Assembly: GCF_021462225.1 (NCBI RefSeq) | Contig: NC_061818.1 | Span: 21,773,978 to 21,837,977, forward strand | Direction of reading: 5' to 3' | From: Girardinichthys multiradiatus | Lineage: Eukaryota > Chordata > Actinopteri > Cyprinodontiformes > Goodeidae | Length of the DNA: 64,000 bases | Shown here: one piece after another, positions 28,655 through 40,732 of the stretch | Numbering within the stretch: the stretch's first letter is position 1 | How the letters are laid out: each line of letters begins with the position of its first letter | Notes under the pieces: generated by a model | The model's input: only the letters and a program-made list of their open reading frames with translations | Told to the model about the DNA's origin: nothing | Databases searched by the model: none | Made by a program: the position numbers and the translations under genes

Positions 28655-28940
28655 AATAATCATCTTAAACAACTAAGTGCCTAAAGATCCACTTGGAAAA
28701 ATTGCAAGAAAGTCCGGCTGTTTGGGTGTGAAATATAAAGAAAAGACAAAATAGTTGCTATTAAATAAAAAACGCCCTAAAACATCAGAACATTCAAGAA
28801 CATTTGAGCATGTCCAAACCTGACATTCATAAGGTAGCCAAAATACGTTTTGACAAAGAGATCACCTTGTACTGAAGGAGAGGTAGAAGCCTTTGATTAA
28901 GACCATAAATTCAGCAGGAAATGAGCTAAGAAAGTTTTTT
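28655..28940 (+). repeat. Unnamed interspersed repeat A, copy 3
   Basis: AAGTGCCTAAAGATCCA, CAAGAAAGTCCGGCTGTTTG, GTGAAATATAAAGAAAAGAC, GAGCATGTCCAAACCTGACA, CATAAGGTAGCCAAAATACG and CATAAATTCAGCAGGAAATG, in the same order as the other copies. Confidence 0.65.
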
Positions 28941-28949
28941 TTTCTCCTC

Positions 28950-29240
28950 TCAAAAGTTTTGCTCCCTTATCTTTTTCCAATTGCAAACTAGCTTTTAATG
29001 TGTTTGGAGCATGTTGATAGCAAAGCCAGACTATTTAACTAAATGTATTTTATTTGGTTAGATCGAGAACACTCCACGGCGGTGGCAGCATCATCCTGGG
29101 GATCATTTGCGTCATCAGGGAAAGAAAAGCTCACCGGAGTTTATAAAGGAAGTTTAAATAAAGGACAATTCTGGAAGAAAGTCCAGACTGAAATCTCTAG
29201 TCTTTATGTGCCTCAGTATGGCTTTACGTTTAACTACGCC
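28950..29240 (+). mobile_element. Tc1-like relic after repeat A copy 3
   Basis: ACAAAGCCAGACTA-like text near 29020 is followed by CGGCGGTGGCAGCATCATCC at 29078 and TCTGGAAGAAAGTCCAGAC near 29170. The same order follows repeat A copy 2, so repeat A and this part may be one longer element. Confidence 0.6.
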
Positions 29241-29439
29241 GCGGCTGTCTAACAAAACAAAGTAAATGTTTTTGGCACAACAAGGCATTAACAAAGATGG
29301 TGGTCGATCTATGGAAGTAACAGTGTGAAGCTGCTGTTTTCACTCTAACTGATGGTGAAGTGCACGTTTTTCCACCCACAATTTTAAATGTGCACTCGGT
29401 TCGATTTCGCACAAGAGCTCTTTGCAAATATGGGCCAGG

Positions 29440-30200
29440 CGGAGTCTGATAGTCAAACCATGCAGGGCGCCGTCAATTTGACACGCTGCAGAGTCACTGT
29501 GAAGCCCTCAGTTTACCTGCGGCAACTTTACTAATCCGTTGCCACGGCGCTCAGTTCGTTTGCCATCTGAAAACCACCTCCGCGGCATGTTATTGGTTGA
29601 AATATTATTATTTAATCCAAATCAGGACGATCTAAATCCAGCAGCTTAGACCGCAGCATCGGCGGGCTTGTTTTCAGTGTTGTAAATGTCACCAACTCCA
29701 CTGATTTATGGGAGACTTTATTTGGAACATAAGCACAAAACTTTGCGCAAAGCATCCCATTTACTGCATGTAAACTGCGCTCTGCCTGTAAAGATGGCCC
29801 CAAATTGGTAATTTCGTTATTTTTTTGTCGCAGAAAGGGCGTGAAAAGGAGAAGTAAGCCGTCGTTCTTACTTGCTCCAAAAATAATTCAGCAACACAAG
29901 GGTTAAAAAATGAAGCCGAGGAACAGAGCGGCAGCGGCCAGCCTATTAAATACAGGCACGATATATCTCTGCCCTGCCATATAAGGTAATGGATATAAAG
30001 CGCCGAAATGTGGCACTTTGCGCTCAATAATTCCCGGATTTGAGTCATAAATTAGGTGCAAGGAGGGTTTGAAATCGTGATTGTTGCAAACAAGCTCGAT
30101 GAAAGCCCCTAATTTACGCATTATGTCTGCTTTTATCCGCGGCCAGGGAGCGAATACGCCCTGCTACCCTAGCAACAGCATGGAAAAGGGGGGAAAGACA
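29440..30200. promoter_or_regulatory. Unique-looking non-coding block upstream of cbx4, candidate enhancer
   Basis: No repeat family or coding frame recognised. Balanced composition with many CpG compared with its flanks. Contains an RFX X-box-like GCTACCCTAGCAAC at 30163-30176. An evolutionary-conservation test is needed to support a regulatory role. Confidence 0.3.
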
Positions 30201-32210
30201 GGCGCAGCGAGGGGCACGGAGAGAAATTATTTAAGTGTGCGACAAAAAAACAAGTGCGCAAAGAAAGAGGCGTCAAATGAGGTTATTGTCTGTTGAAACG
30301 AAACCCGAGTTCAAACGCCAGTTTTTGTTTAGAGCTGCAGCTTTTCACTGTTAGCTCTGTATACCCAGCAGGTACCCAAAATACAAATTATGTATCATTC
30401 TCTGTTTGCACTAAAGGAGAAGGACGCCTGGAGTCTGCGTCAAAGCAAAGATAATAGTTAGGAAGAAAAATCCTCTGACTCAGACTGTCGGATCAGATCA
30501 CAGCGCAGTCTCTAATATAACCCTCACATATCTGTGTGTATCCTTGTGCCACATAGGTCTGAATAATCTGTCAGTTGTTTAAAGTGAAAGGGCGTTACAG
30601 AATTAGAGGGTTTCAGAAACATTTGGAATCAATAATTTATGTTTAAAATCAGTATCCCGCATTTCTTCCTGAATTCTGGAAAGCTGGGTGAATTTGTTCT
30701 TCTCCGCGTTCCTCAGAGATGCTGATCAACCTGAGAAGTTATCACATCCTGCTCAGCACTGAAAAAAAAAAATCTTCTCACCGAATAATTTTGACCGCAT
30801 CTGTTTCTCTATATGAGTGCACATTTGCGGCATTTTTCATGCGCTCAGGTGCAGCTTATCGTGACCCGCTGCACTTAATCCACCTGTAACTTCTGCACTC
30901 AAGATGGTGGTGGGAAAAACGAGAACCAAAAGATTAGATCACCGAACAGCAAAACAAGCAGAACGCATACAGTCAGACAAAAATACTTGATTAAAATAGA
31001 TTCATCAGATGGTTAAAAACGTGAAAAATGCGCCTCTGTGTTTGAAAACAGCGGGCGAGGTTTTATTTCTTCTTGATAATTTTTATCCCATCAGTCCCGA
31101 GAGGGAAACGCCTCATAAAGAACTTAAAATAATTATCAAATTCGCTCACAAACCTCCTGAAAGTCCAAGTGTGCAAACTCTGTTTTTCTCCCTAAAAAGA
31201 ACCACGCTTTAGCGCGTTTGCGCAAACTTTTCCAGTTTATTTAGTCTCACAAGCGACTGTCAAGGTTAAATGAGCTGTTATCTAAAACATGAGGCTGTTC
31301 TCAGGGGTAGGCAGTCCACAGTTTTATAATCTTTTGTTTAACTAGACTGAGGAGAAAAAAAACATCGATGGTTTTATTTTATTTAAACAATAATATGCAT
31401 ATATTTTCAAGAGGTGTGTTAAGGTAGAGGTGATTTATGTTTCATTTAAAGAGTTTGTCCTACAGAGCTTCGTAAGTAAAAAAAAAAAAATAATAATATG
31501 AAGGTGTTTAAAGTGTGCTTGCAGGCCATATTTCATATATGTGTCCATATAGGAGGACAAGGCTCAGGTTAAGTCATGAACTCTGGTTTAGTCTCTGGAG
31601 GAAGCACTGAAAACTCACCATCAAGAGCTTTTTCTGCTTCAGCATCATATTTTTTGTTCATTCTCTCTCTTTCTAACTACAGCCAATGCTCATCCTACAC
31701 ACACCAAGTGTTTTTTCCCTTCTTTTTTAAAAAGGTTACAGGGCTCACCACCCAGGGCGGCATGGCCTTTAGGGGTACACTCAAAAAAAGGTAATCTATC
31801 AGTCACCCCACAATTGCATGTTTTTATGTCTGGTCAACTAGGAATCCTGAGTTGTGCACAGTGTGACCTAATGTCGCAAAAGTCCGCATCTGATTTACAG
31901 CTTCTGATTGCATACCTAAATTAAAGGAATTTCACAGTTCTCTAAGGAATCCGGACTGCATTTCGACCTCTTCAAGTCCTAAATCTAAAGTACCTACTTC
32001 TGAAATGAACTAACTTTCTTTATCAAACAGTTTAACGTTAATGCAACCTTTATTCTTTTCGTGAAAACATAAAGACAGATCCTTTTTGATGCTTTCTTCT
32101 GGAATAGGGTCCACCTTGAATTAAAAGTGTGTAAAGCACAAAATAGACTAAAAAAGATTGCCAAAAGAGTGGCTCATTAAAGCCACCTTTAATGGAAGAA
32201 CCAATAGAGG
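30200..32210. other. Non-coding stretch, nothing recognised
   Basis: AT-rich DNA with short A runs (30762-30770 and 31481-31490). No exon, RNA gene or transposon that I can name. Confidence 0.45.
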
Positions 32211-32214
32211 GGTT

Positions 32215-32345
32215 GCTGTATTTAACAGCCTCTTGGGTTTTGTTCCATGATTAGCCTGTATTTAGTTCCTTCCCATTAACTCTAACCAGCTTTACTAACC
32301 CTGTTGAAGAAAGCATCCCCACACCAATATACTGCCACCATCATG
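32215..32345 (-). mobile_element. Tc1-like fragment
   Basis: Minus-strand copy of the HGGG block region: TGTATTTAGTTCCTTCCCAT, TCTAACCAGCTTTACTAACC, GAAGAAAGCATCCCCACACC and ACTGCCACCATCATGTAC follow the reverse of the common fish Tc1 text. Confidence 0.75.
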
Positions 32346-32529
32346 TACATATAATTCACCTGGTAATAGAAAGAATGGACCGACACTCTAATTAGGAGGC
32401 GTCCTCTCCCTGGCAAGCCTATACAGGAGTTGCTGTATTTCCAGCCAAATGAAGGAGGAAATAATAGAGGTAAAATGAAGGTAGAAGAGAGGGAAAAAAA
32501 TCCCTCTGGATGTTGCACTGCTGAGTATA

Positions 32530-34190
32530 TGAATTATTCCTCTACAACAAGGAAAGTGTGCATTTTATGATGTAATTATCAGGATAAAAGATTGCTACAA
32601 AAGTGTTTAAAAGGCCTTCAAACGTTTTGACAGAGCTCAGCAAGTGTTCTTCAAACAGGCCACAGTGACATGAGAATGACATAAGGATGGAAAATAAGGT
32701 CCACTATGTTGCTGCAAACAGATTATAGAAACTCTGAATTACTGAATCAGTGGGTCTTTAATTACTGTAAATATGTTCCAAGTCTATTTGGACTAATTAT
32801 AACGTAACAAAAAAGATCCCTTTCAGGTGGCTGCATCTCCCGCCGCTTGAGGTGTTGACACAGAAATCTTCCCGTTCCTTTGTCTGCCCCTGACATATGT
32901 TTAATTATGATAATTGTAACAAATGAGAGCTATTAGGGAGTCATTCATCTTGCCTCTGCTGATTTTAATGTGCTGCAAAGATCGGGAGGGGATGCATGTG
33001 TGTGCTGGGGTTGGTGGTGGTGGTGCAGGCGGTGGGGGGAGAAGTGGAAATTCTTCCTCCAGTGTCACTGTCACGGCCATTGTTGCACCGAGGCGACAGG
33101 TCTGCAGCGAAAAAGGGTGCTCCTCTGCCAGGGTGACCCCCCCCTTCCTCTGTGAGCCGACGTGTGGGATTTACCCCCCACCTTCGCCACCATACGCTTC
33201 CCTCCTTGATCCCCCACCACCACCACCTCCTGCTCTGGTGCTTGGGCAGGAGGTTTGGGGTGCAGGGAGCCTGGGAGAGAATGAAGAGGAGGAGGAGGGG
33301 GTACTAAGAGCACCAGGCTCTCAGAGAGTTGGGGTAGAGGCGAGGGCCGAGGCCAATCGAAGAGGGAGGAGGTGGTGCATTGGAATCCTGGGGGCGTTGG
33401 GTGAATGTACGACTCGTCCATACTGTATGAAGCCGCAGCACGACAAACCCACAGGTTTCTGTTCTTTGCATTCAGCATGGTGCACGACACTATGCTGCTA
33501 CATGCTTGGAAATATTTACTGCCATCAATGATAAATGAGCTGTATTCGACAGCTTTGTGCTAAAAAAACACAATGGCGAGCTTGTTCACGAAGCCTACAA
33601 TAGCACACTTCAGAGAACAATAGCTGAATAATCCACTGAATAATTGTTTGCATTGGAAGCAAAAAAAAATGATTTCCTCAAGATGGGCTGGTTATTTCCC
33701 ATCCGTGTGGCAGGCGCAACTTGTCTAAATGTGCCTGTGACCCAGCGTTCAGATTTAGCTCCCTTCACTCTAATGCCATGCTAATGATGAGTGACACAGG
33801 CCCTTATTCTGAGAGCTCCTCTGCTCCTCTCCTCCTTCCTTTCTCCCCTCATCTCCTGGGAACGGCTTATTTGCCCCATTTTTAATTGTGTTTTAATTTA
33901 CATGTAAGCCTGGAAGCAGCAGATTTTATACATGAAGCAACTTGCGTCTTCCTCTTTTCCCTTTTTTTACTCTACTCTTGTGGTTGAGGAATCACAAACG
34001 GCAGCTTTTGCAAGAGGAAGAATGACTAGATGGAGTAATATGAACCTGCAGACCACAAATGGACACAGAAAACTGTGGCTTGTTGAACAAAAAGAAAAAA
34101 ACAAAACAGGCACATGTTCCTTTTTAATGAGGTCAACCGGGGGACTGCTAGTCAAAAAACCATACCATTGTATTTATTAAGGGAAATAAA
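32530..34190. other. Non-coding stretch with purine/pyrimidine-rich GC block
   Basis: At 33000-33420 there are GGT and CCACCA runs and GAGGAGGA tracts. They create long overlapping open frames on both strands (plus 32923-33531, minus 33490-33071) without protein likeness. No exon recognised. Confidence 0.45.
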
Positions 34191-34199
34191 CCATTCAAA

Positions 34200-35430
34200 C
34201 TGACCTGGGCCTCCATGAAACAAACGTCGCCCCTAAGCTTGACGACTGTTTGTGACACCCTTGCCAGCAGCAACTGCCATTGAGTATTGAGATAACTGGC
34301 ATTGAATCTTTGTCATCACTTTTTTTTAATTCAGCCACATTGGAGGCTTTTCTAGCATGAAAGGCCAATTTAAGTGAATGCCACAGCATCTCAACAGTCG
34401 AGACTTTGACTATGCCACTCTAAGCCTTCATTTTATTTTATATTGTATTTTATCTAATTTTCTTTAACCATTGAAGGGGTTGATACTATATGCTTTGGAT
34501 CTATGTCCTGCTGAATAATCCAAGTGTGCTGGAACGTAAAGTGACAAATGGATGGCTGGACCTTCTCCTTCAGGATTTTCTCATAGAGAGCAGGATTCAT
34601 GGCTCTGTCAATTTCTGCAAGTCATCTAGGTCCTGAATCAGAAATGCAACTCCACACCATCATACTACCACCACCATGTTTTACTGTTAATATATTTTTT
34701 TGAAATGCTGTGGTAGTTTTACCCTAAATATAATGGGATAGCTTCCAAAAAGATCCACTTTTATCCCCTCAATCCACAGAGTACTTGGGGATCATCAAGA
34801 CTGCAGTAGCTTTGGCCTTGGAACTCTCGCATTAATGCAATTCTGCCCAGTTTCTTTGTTATTGTTGAATCATGAACTCTGACCTTAATTGAGGCAAGTG
34901 AGGACTGCAGTGGTTAAGATGTTGTTCATGATTCTTTTATGACCTTCTGGATGACTCGTCAATGCTTAATTTTGGTAGGTCGGCTACTCCTGGGAAGATT
35001 AATCAATGTTCCATGTGTCCCTAAGGCCTTAGAAAGAACCTTTTGACCCTTCCCACATTGATAATGACTTTGTTTCTCATCTGTTCTTGAATTTCTTTAA
35101 ATTGGTGCATGATGTGTTACTTTTTTAGTTCTTTAGCCTACATCCCTTGAATAGGACACAAGTCCTATTCAAGGGATTTCTTGATTCTGCAGACAAGGTA
35201 ATAATCAGGCCTGGGTAGTAAAACATAACCACAAAAGTCTTGGGCTTTAATAAGGCGAGCATTAAGATTTTCACACAGTCAGGTTGGATCGGGTAGCTTT
35301 TCTTTCTCTTGATTAAAATCATCATCTGAAAACCAGAATGTTTTTATTTTTTTAATTGATCTTTGATCTTAAAATTTGTTTAAAAAAGTCTGATACATCA
35401 ATCTAAGGATTTCAATACATTTCCAGAGCT
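34200..35430 (-). mobile_element. Tc1/mariner element, degenerate, minus strand
   Basis: Read in plus orientation, the order of blocks is AATTCAGCCACATTGGAGG, CTTTGACTATGCCACTC, CTTCTCCTTCAGGATTTTC, ATCTAGGTCCTGAATCAGAA, ACTACCACCACCATGTTT, CCACAGAGTACTTGGGGATC, CTACTCCTGGGAAGATTAAT and AATCAGGCCTGGGTAGT. These are successive parts of one fish Tc1 family in reverse. The same family lies on the plus strand at 50.87-52.28 kb. Coding is destroyed. A perfect hairpin (35142-35177) lies near its 5' end. Confidence 0.8.
35142..35177. repeat. Perfect 16-bp hairpin
   Basis: ATCCCTTGAATAGGAC (35142-35157) is followed by a four-base loop ACAA and its exact reverse complement (35162-35177). Confidence 0.95.
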
Positions 35431-36770
35431 CTGTAGATATCTATGTCTATACACAAATGAATTTCTATATGAATTCTTTTAAGCATATCTTGTAAAATCT
35501 TTGCAACTTTTAGTTGAGATCTGATCTGAAGGTTTTCTGGGGCATGGAACATAAATACTGGGACAGCAAAATGGGTATGAATCAACAGCGGTTCAGCAAC
35601 AATTAAATGTCTGGGTCAGATAGGAAGCATAAGAGGAGTAATGATATGATGCAGATGAAGAGCCATCTCTCTATACAAATGTAATAAGAGGAAGTGTGGA
35701 CAAAGAGACAGGCAAGTTTAATGTGCTCCACTATCTATATGGAAATTCAGCCACGCAGGCATTAACCCAGAGCTGCTTCTCCTTCTCCTTTCTTTTTTTC
35801 ATAATTCATTTTGGGGGTTTGATTGGCTGCATGGAGAGCAAAGAGAAAAAGAGGAGCAGGGAGATAAAGCAGGCTTTCCTTACTTGAGCGGAGAGCACAA
35901 CTGGGGTTTTAGATTTGTATTCAATTTAGAGAGATAATCAACCCACCAAGAAGCGTCTTTTTCTGCAGAAAAGGTGGCAAACTGCCTTCCACAGCAGTTT
36001 TAAATCTCAACATAAATAAAGACAGTTGCTTCATATTATCTTTTCTTTTCAAGCTTTGTTCCTTTCCCTTTATTGTCCCATTTTCCTTCATGTCAGCAAA
36101 TTAACATCGTTGCCTCTACAACTCATCTCCTTCCCTCCTTTCAGATTTACATAAAACTTCTCCACATGACAGAGAACTTCTCAGACAATAAGTCAGGAAA
36201 GGTTCGCTGCTGCATATAATCACCTCTCACTTCCACACTGATAGCCCCAAGGCTAGCCTGTCAGGACTCATGAAAGCAGGGCTGCCAGTGTGTGTTCCTG
36301 TCAGTCAGCAGCCTGCCACTCTAGTGTGTGTGCACCAGACATAATACGCTCAACACAGGAACTCGGTGTGTGTCACAGGTACTGCAGCTCGCCACATCAG
36401 AGCGAGGACGGCCTCTTCCTCCCCAGCACAGCAGCACAGATGGGTCTTTGTCTGCTGCATGTCCTGTAGTGTCCCCCACCACCACCACCACATTTTCACT
36501 GTCCACAAGGTCCGGCTGTCACTGAACTGTGTGACACTAACACAACAAATATATCAATATTAATACTGCTGCAGCAGGTCATGTGTATAATGATGGCATG
36601 TGGGTTCAAACTTGAGCTGTACTTGTCCAAACCTTCTAAGAACTTGTTAAAACATATGTTTTTTTTCTGGTCTGATGCTGGTTTTTGGATTTCAACTTTA
36701 TTTGCGCTATTTTAAGACCAAAAAAAGCTAACCGGTAAACTAAAACTAAAATATCCTGCAGTTTCTTCTA
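35430..36770. other. Non-coding stretch, nothing recognised
   Basis: Pyrimidine-rich patches and a short CCA run (36476-36490). No coding exon or repeat family identified. Confidence 0.45.
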
Positions 36771-38700
36771 AAAGTATTCACATCCATTGAACTTTTTTAC
36801 ATTTTGTCACATCACAAGCACAAACTTCAGTGAAGTTTATTAGGATTTTATGTATTAGAGAAATAAACATTAGTGTAAAATTGTGAAGTGGAAGGAAAAA
36901 GATTTGAAGAATGATCTGAAAAGGTCAGGATGTGACATTTTGGACTTTGTCTTTGGTTTTGTTTACTTTTAGCTAGATGTTTCTTGTTTGTGTTTTGCAT
37001 TCATGTTGCTTGTGGTTTTCTGACAGTTTTGGTTTTCTTCTGCCCCTGTGTGTTCTCCTCACGCTCCTAGTTCCCTTGGCGTTGCTTTCCTGTTCATTTC
37101 TTAGAATGGTATTATTATTATTATTATTTATAGTTCTCTGGTTCCCTTGCGCTCTCTTATTTATTAGTTTATTTTCTGTTACACCTCTCGTCAGTGATTT
37201 TCCTCTTTTAGTTATTTATTACTCGGTTTAGTTCCCTTTATTCTCCTGTTCCTCTAGTTTATCTTTGTTCTCCAGTCCCTCCTTTATAGGTTAGCTTTAG
37301 TTATTTACTTTTATTCTAGTCCTCGTTTCCTCTGCTTCATTCTCAGTTTGTTCTATCAGTGTTGGTTTAGGTTTGTTTACTTTTGTAGTCAGGGTTTCCT
37401 TATGGTTTCTGTTTTGCTAAGTTCTTTGGTTGTTGTGTTCCCTCCAGTTTCTCAGTTTCCTTCAGTTCATGTTTATTCTTGATTCTTATGCTTTAATTTA
37501 TCTTGGTCTATAATTTCATTTAGGTCTTCTCACTGTCTTGTCATTTAGTCCCTTTCCTCATGCTTTAGTTTCATTAGGTTCACCTGTTCCTTCTGTCTCC
37601 CTGCCTCTTGTCACACCTGTTCCCTGTTCCTTTGATTACCTGCCCTTTGTATTCTCTTTGTATATTAGTTAGTCTGGTTCATGTGTTCTTTGCTGGTTCC
37701 TCCCCATCACAACCCCTGGTTATGTTCAGTGTTTTGCTACGTTCCTGCAGTGAATTCGAGTAAGTGTTTGACTATCCGCATGCCTGTACCTGCAGTGTGT
37801 TTGCTACGTTTTGCTTCACCTTATAGCCTGTGAAAATAAACCGAAGACCTATTCACAATGCGGCTACCGAACTCTTGTCTGCACTTTGGTCCACCCCAAA
37901 ACCACACCGTGACAGAAAATGCTGTATGCATTTGAATTAAGCCCATTTTACTTTAATACCCATAAATAAAAGCAAGTGCAATTAGTTGCCTTCAGATGCC
38001 ACCCACCTGGTCCACCTGTGTGTGATTTAATCTGTGTCTAAATCCAGCTGGTCTGGGAAGGTCTCAGAGGTTTGTTAGATAACACCAGTAAACAAATGAA
38101 GACCTCATGAAGACCGGGGATCTTCATGGAGAAGGTTATGGTCAAGAGAGTCGTTATGGTCAAGAGAGTCTTAATGTGTAAAGTATCTAAGAGGCTTATG
38201 GTGACTTTGGAGGAGCTGCAGAGATCCACAGCTCATGTAGAAGACTATATCTTCATAGCAACTCTTGGCCATGCAACCCACAAATTTCCCCTTCATGGTA
38301 AAGTGACAAGAAGGAAACCATTGTTCAAATAAAGAAGTCTCCGTTGCAGTTTACTAACAAACCACGTAGGAGCCGAAGACGTTACAGTTCATAAATACTT
38401 GCAAGCAGGCTGAGTTTTTGCTATTTGGCAAAGAAATATTGACAAAAATGTCACTCTCCAGATGTCCAAAGCTGGTAGAAAAATACCACTTAAGATATGT
38501 AGCTTTAACTACAGTGATGAGTTTTCACTTATGGCGCCTACATAAAAATGCACATATGTTTCAGCTTTTTATTTGAAAAAATAAAAACTGAAAACCTACT
38601 TTATGTTGATCTGTCACACAATATGCAATAAAAGTCATAGTTGTAACAAGACAAAATGTGAAAAAGCTGAAATTGTGTGAAAACTTTCTAGCAACTGAAT
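36770..38700 (+). mobile_element. Tc1-like transposon relic split by an LTR-like insertion
   Basis: Left end: AAAGTATTCACATCCATTGA, TTACATTTTGTCACATCACA and AAATTGTGAAGTGGAAGG. After the insertion (36923-37914) the Tc1 text resumes with TGCATTTGAATTAAGCCC, TCTCAGAGGTTTGTTAGATA, GGAGGAGCTGCAGAGATCCA and, near the right end, CCAGATGTCCAAAGCTGGTA and ATGTTGATCTGTCACACAAT. Transposase coding is lost. Confidence 0.8.
36923..37914. mobile_element. Solo-LTR-like insertion, about 990 bp
   Basis: T-rich sequence that interrupts the Tc1 relic. GAAAA at 36918-36922 and again at 37915-37919 looks like a 5-bp target duplication. The element ends in GTGACA and has TGTGACA eight bases inside its left edge. 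An AATAAA lies near 37846, about 70 bases from the right end. No coding. Size, the TG/CA ends and the 5-bp repeat suggest a solo LTR; the left boundary is uncertain by about eight bases. Confidence 0.55.
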
Positions 38701-39117
38701 GCCACGCAGGGCAGCAAACGTTGCAGTTTCAGTTTTGAACATCTCACAGGAAACCTCAGAGGTCACAGCAGAGACATAAAGCATGAATATGTAGCTCATT
38801 TATGTTGTTATCAAATGATCCTCTGCTAATTTGGCTTGTACTGGACTCATAAATGCACCATTGCTTAACTGAAACCAACATAAAGTACACGTGTGCAGAA
38901 TATGACTTCCACCCTGTCTCCAGAACAGCTAAATTATTTATTCATTTACAGCATTTCACTCTGTTCAACTCTAATTAGCCTGTTGAGACAACAGAGGGGG
39001 CATACATTTTCTCCTTTCCATCCAAGCTGTGCACAACATTTTCCACTTATTTAGAGTATTTAACCATGTTTATCTATTAGAGCAAAAAGGAACCAAATGT
39101 TTGAGTGTAAACAGAAC
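38700..39117. other. Non-coding stretch between two Tc1 elements
   Basis: No exon or repeat recognised. Confidence 0.45.
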
Positions 39118-39119
39118 TA

Positions 39120-39320
39120 CAGGTCCTTCTCAAAATATTAGCATATTGTGATAAAGTTCATTATTTTCCATAATGTCATGATGAAAATTTAACATTCATA
39201 TATTTTAGATTCATTGCACACTAACTGAAATATTTCAGGTCTTTTATTGTCTTAATACGGATGATTTTGGCATACAGCTCATGAAAACCCAAAATTCCTA
39301 TCTCACAAAATTAGCATATC
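39120..39320 (+). repeat. Tc1 left terminal inverted repeat
   Basis: Pairs with 40530-40730. The inner edge is at TTAGCATATC, with its complement near 40530. Confidence 0.9.
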
Positions 39321-39447
39321 ATTAAAAGGGTCTCTAAACGAGCTATGAACCTAATCATCTGAATCAACGACTTAACTCTAAACACCTGCAAAAGATTCCT
39401 GAGGCCTTTAAAACTCCCAGCCTGGTTCATCACTCAAAACCCCAATC

Positions 39448-40453
39448 ATGGGTAAGACTGCCGACCTGACTGCTGTCCAGAAGGCCACTATTGACACCCT
39501 CAAGCAAGAGGGTAAGACACAGAAAGACATTTCTGAACGAATAGGCTGTTCCCAGAGTGCTGTATCAAGGCACCTCAGTGGGAAGTCTGTGGGAAGGAAA
39601 AAGTGTGGCAGAAAACGCTGCACAACGAGAAGAGGTGACCGGACCCTGAGGAAGATTGTGGAGAAGGGCCGATTCCAGACCTTGGGGGACCTGCGGAAGC
39701 AGTGGACTGAGTCTGGAGTAGAAACATCCAGAGCCACTGTGCACAGGCGTGTGCAGGAAATGGGCTACAGGTGCCGCATTCCCCAGGTCAAGCCACTTTT
39801 GAACCAGAAACAGCGGCAGAAGCGCCTGACCTGGGCTACAGAGAAGCAGCACTGGACTGTTGCTCAGTGGTCCAAAGTACTTTTTTCGGATGAAAGCAAA
39901 TTCTGCATGTCATTCGGAAATCAAGGTGCCAGAGTCTGGAGGAAGACTGGGGAGAAGGAAATACCAAAATGCCAGAAGTCCAGTGTCACGTACCCACAGT
40001 CAGTGATGGTCTGGGGTGCCGTGTCAGCTGCTGGTGTTGGTCCACTGTGTTTTTTCAAGGGCAGGGTTAATTTCAGCTAGCTATCAGGAGATTTTAGAGC
40101 ACTTCATGCTTCCATCTGCTGAAAAGCTTTATGGAGATGAAGATTTCATTTTTCAGCACGACCTGGCACCTGCTCACAGTGCCAAAACCACTGGTAAATG
40201 GTTTACTGACCATGGTGTCACTGTGCTCAATTGGCCTGCCAACTCTCCTGACCTGAACCCCATAGAGAATCTGTGGGATATTGTGAAGAGAACGTTGAGA
40301 GACTCAAGACCCAACACTCTGGATGAGCCAAAGGCCGCTATCGAAGCATCTTGGGCCTCCATAAGACCTCAGCAGTGCCACAGGCTGATTGCCTCCATGC
40401 CACGCCGCATTGAAGCAGTCATTTCTGCAAAAGGATTCCCGACCAAGTATTGA
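39448..40453 (+). pseudogene. Tc1 transposase, one frameshift (DD34E)
   Basis: The first part (39448-40080, 210 codons) starts MGKTADLTAVQKATIDTLKQ. It has a paired-like helix-turn-helix (KTQKDISERIGCSQSAVSRH), a basic GRKKCGRKR link and the first catalytic aspartate, D148 in FSDESKF. A TAG at 40078-40080 ends this frame. The rest continues in another frame to 40453, with FQHDLAPAH (second aspartate) and DLNPIENLW (glutamate) 34 residues later. The simplest cause is a one-base gain near 40066-40072. Without it the protein would be about 335 residues, the usual Tc1 size. Otherwise the coding looks intact. Confidence 0.93.
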
Positions 40454-40529
40454 GTGTATAACTGTACATGATTATTTGAAGGTTGACGTTTTTTGTATTA
40501 AAAACACTTTTCTTTTATTGGTCGGATGA

Positions 40530-40730
40530 AATATGCTAATTTTGTGAGATAGGAATTTTGGGTTTTCATGAGCTGTATGCCAAAATCATCCGTATTAAGA
40601 CAATAAAAGACCTGAAATATTTCAGTTAGTGTGCAATGAATCTAAAATATATGAATGTTAAATTTTCATCATTACATTATGGAATATAATGAACTTTATC
40701 ACAATATGCTAATATTTTGAGAAGGACCTG
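40530..40730 (-). repeat. Tc1 right terminal inverted repeat
   Basis: Ends GAGAAGGACCTG next to the TA at 40731, the mirror of the left end. Confidence 0.9.
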
Positions 40731-40732
40731 TA

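Larger units (their letters stand above)
39120..40730 (+). mobile_element. Near-complete Tc1 transposon (1611 bp)
   Basis: TA target-site copies at 39118-39119 and 40731-40732 flank the element. The ends are inverted repeats of about 200 bp, left 39120-39320 and right 40530-40730, starting CAGGTCCTTCTCAAAATATT, with only a few differences between the arms. One transposase gene lies inside. It is the youngest DNA transposon in the window, but its single frameshift means it cannot move by its own enzyme. Confidence 0.95.

Noticed and set aside
32923..33531. 202-codon open frame with glycine and glutamate runs, and a 139-codon frame opposite
   Set aside because: Low-complexity GGT/GGA composition, open on both strands, no recognised domain or splice context.
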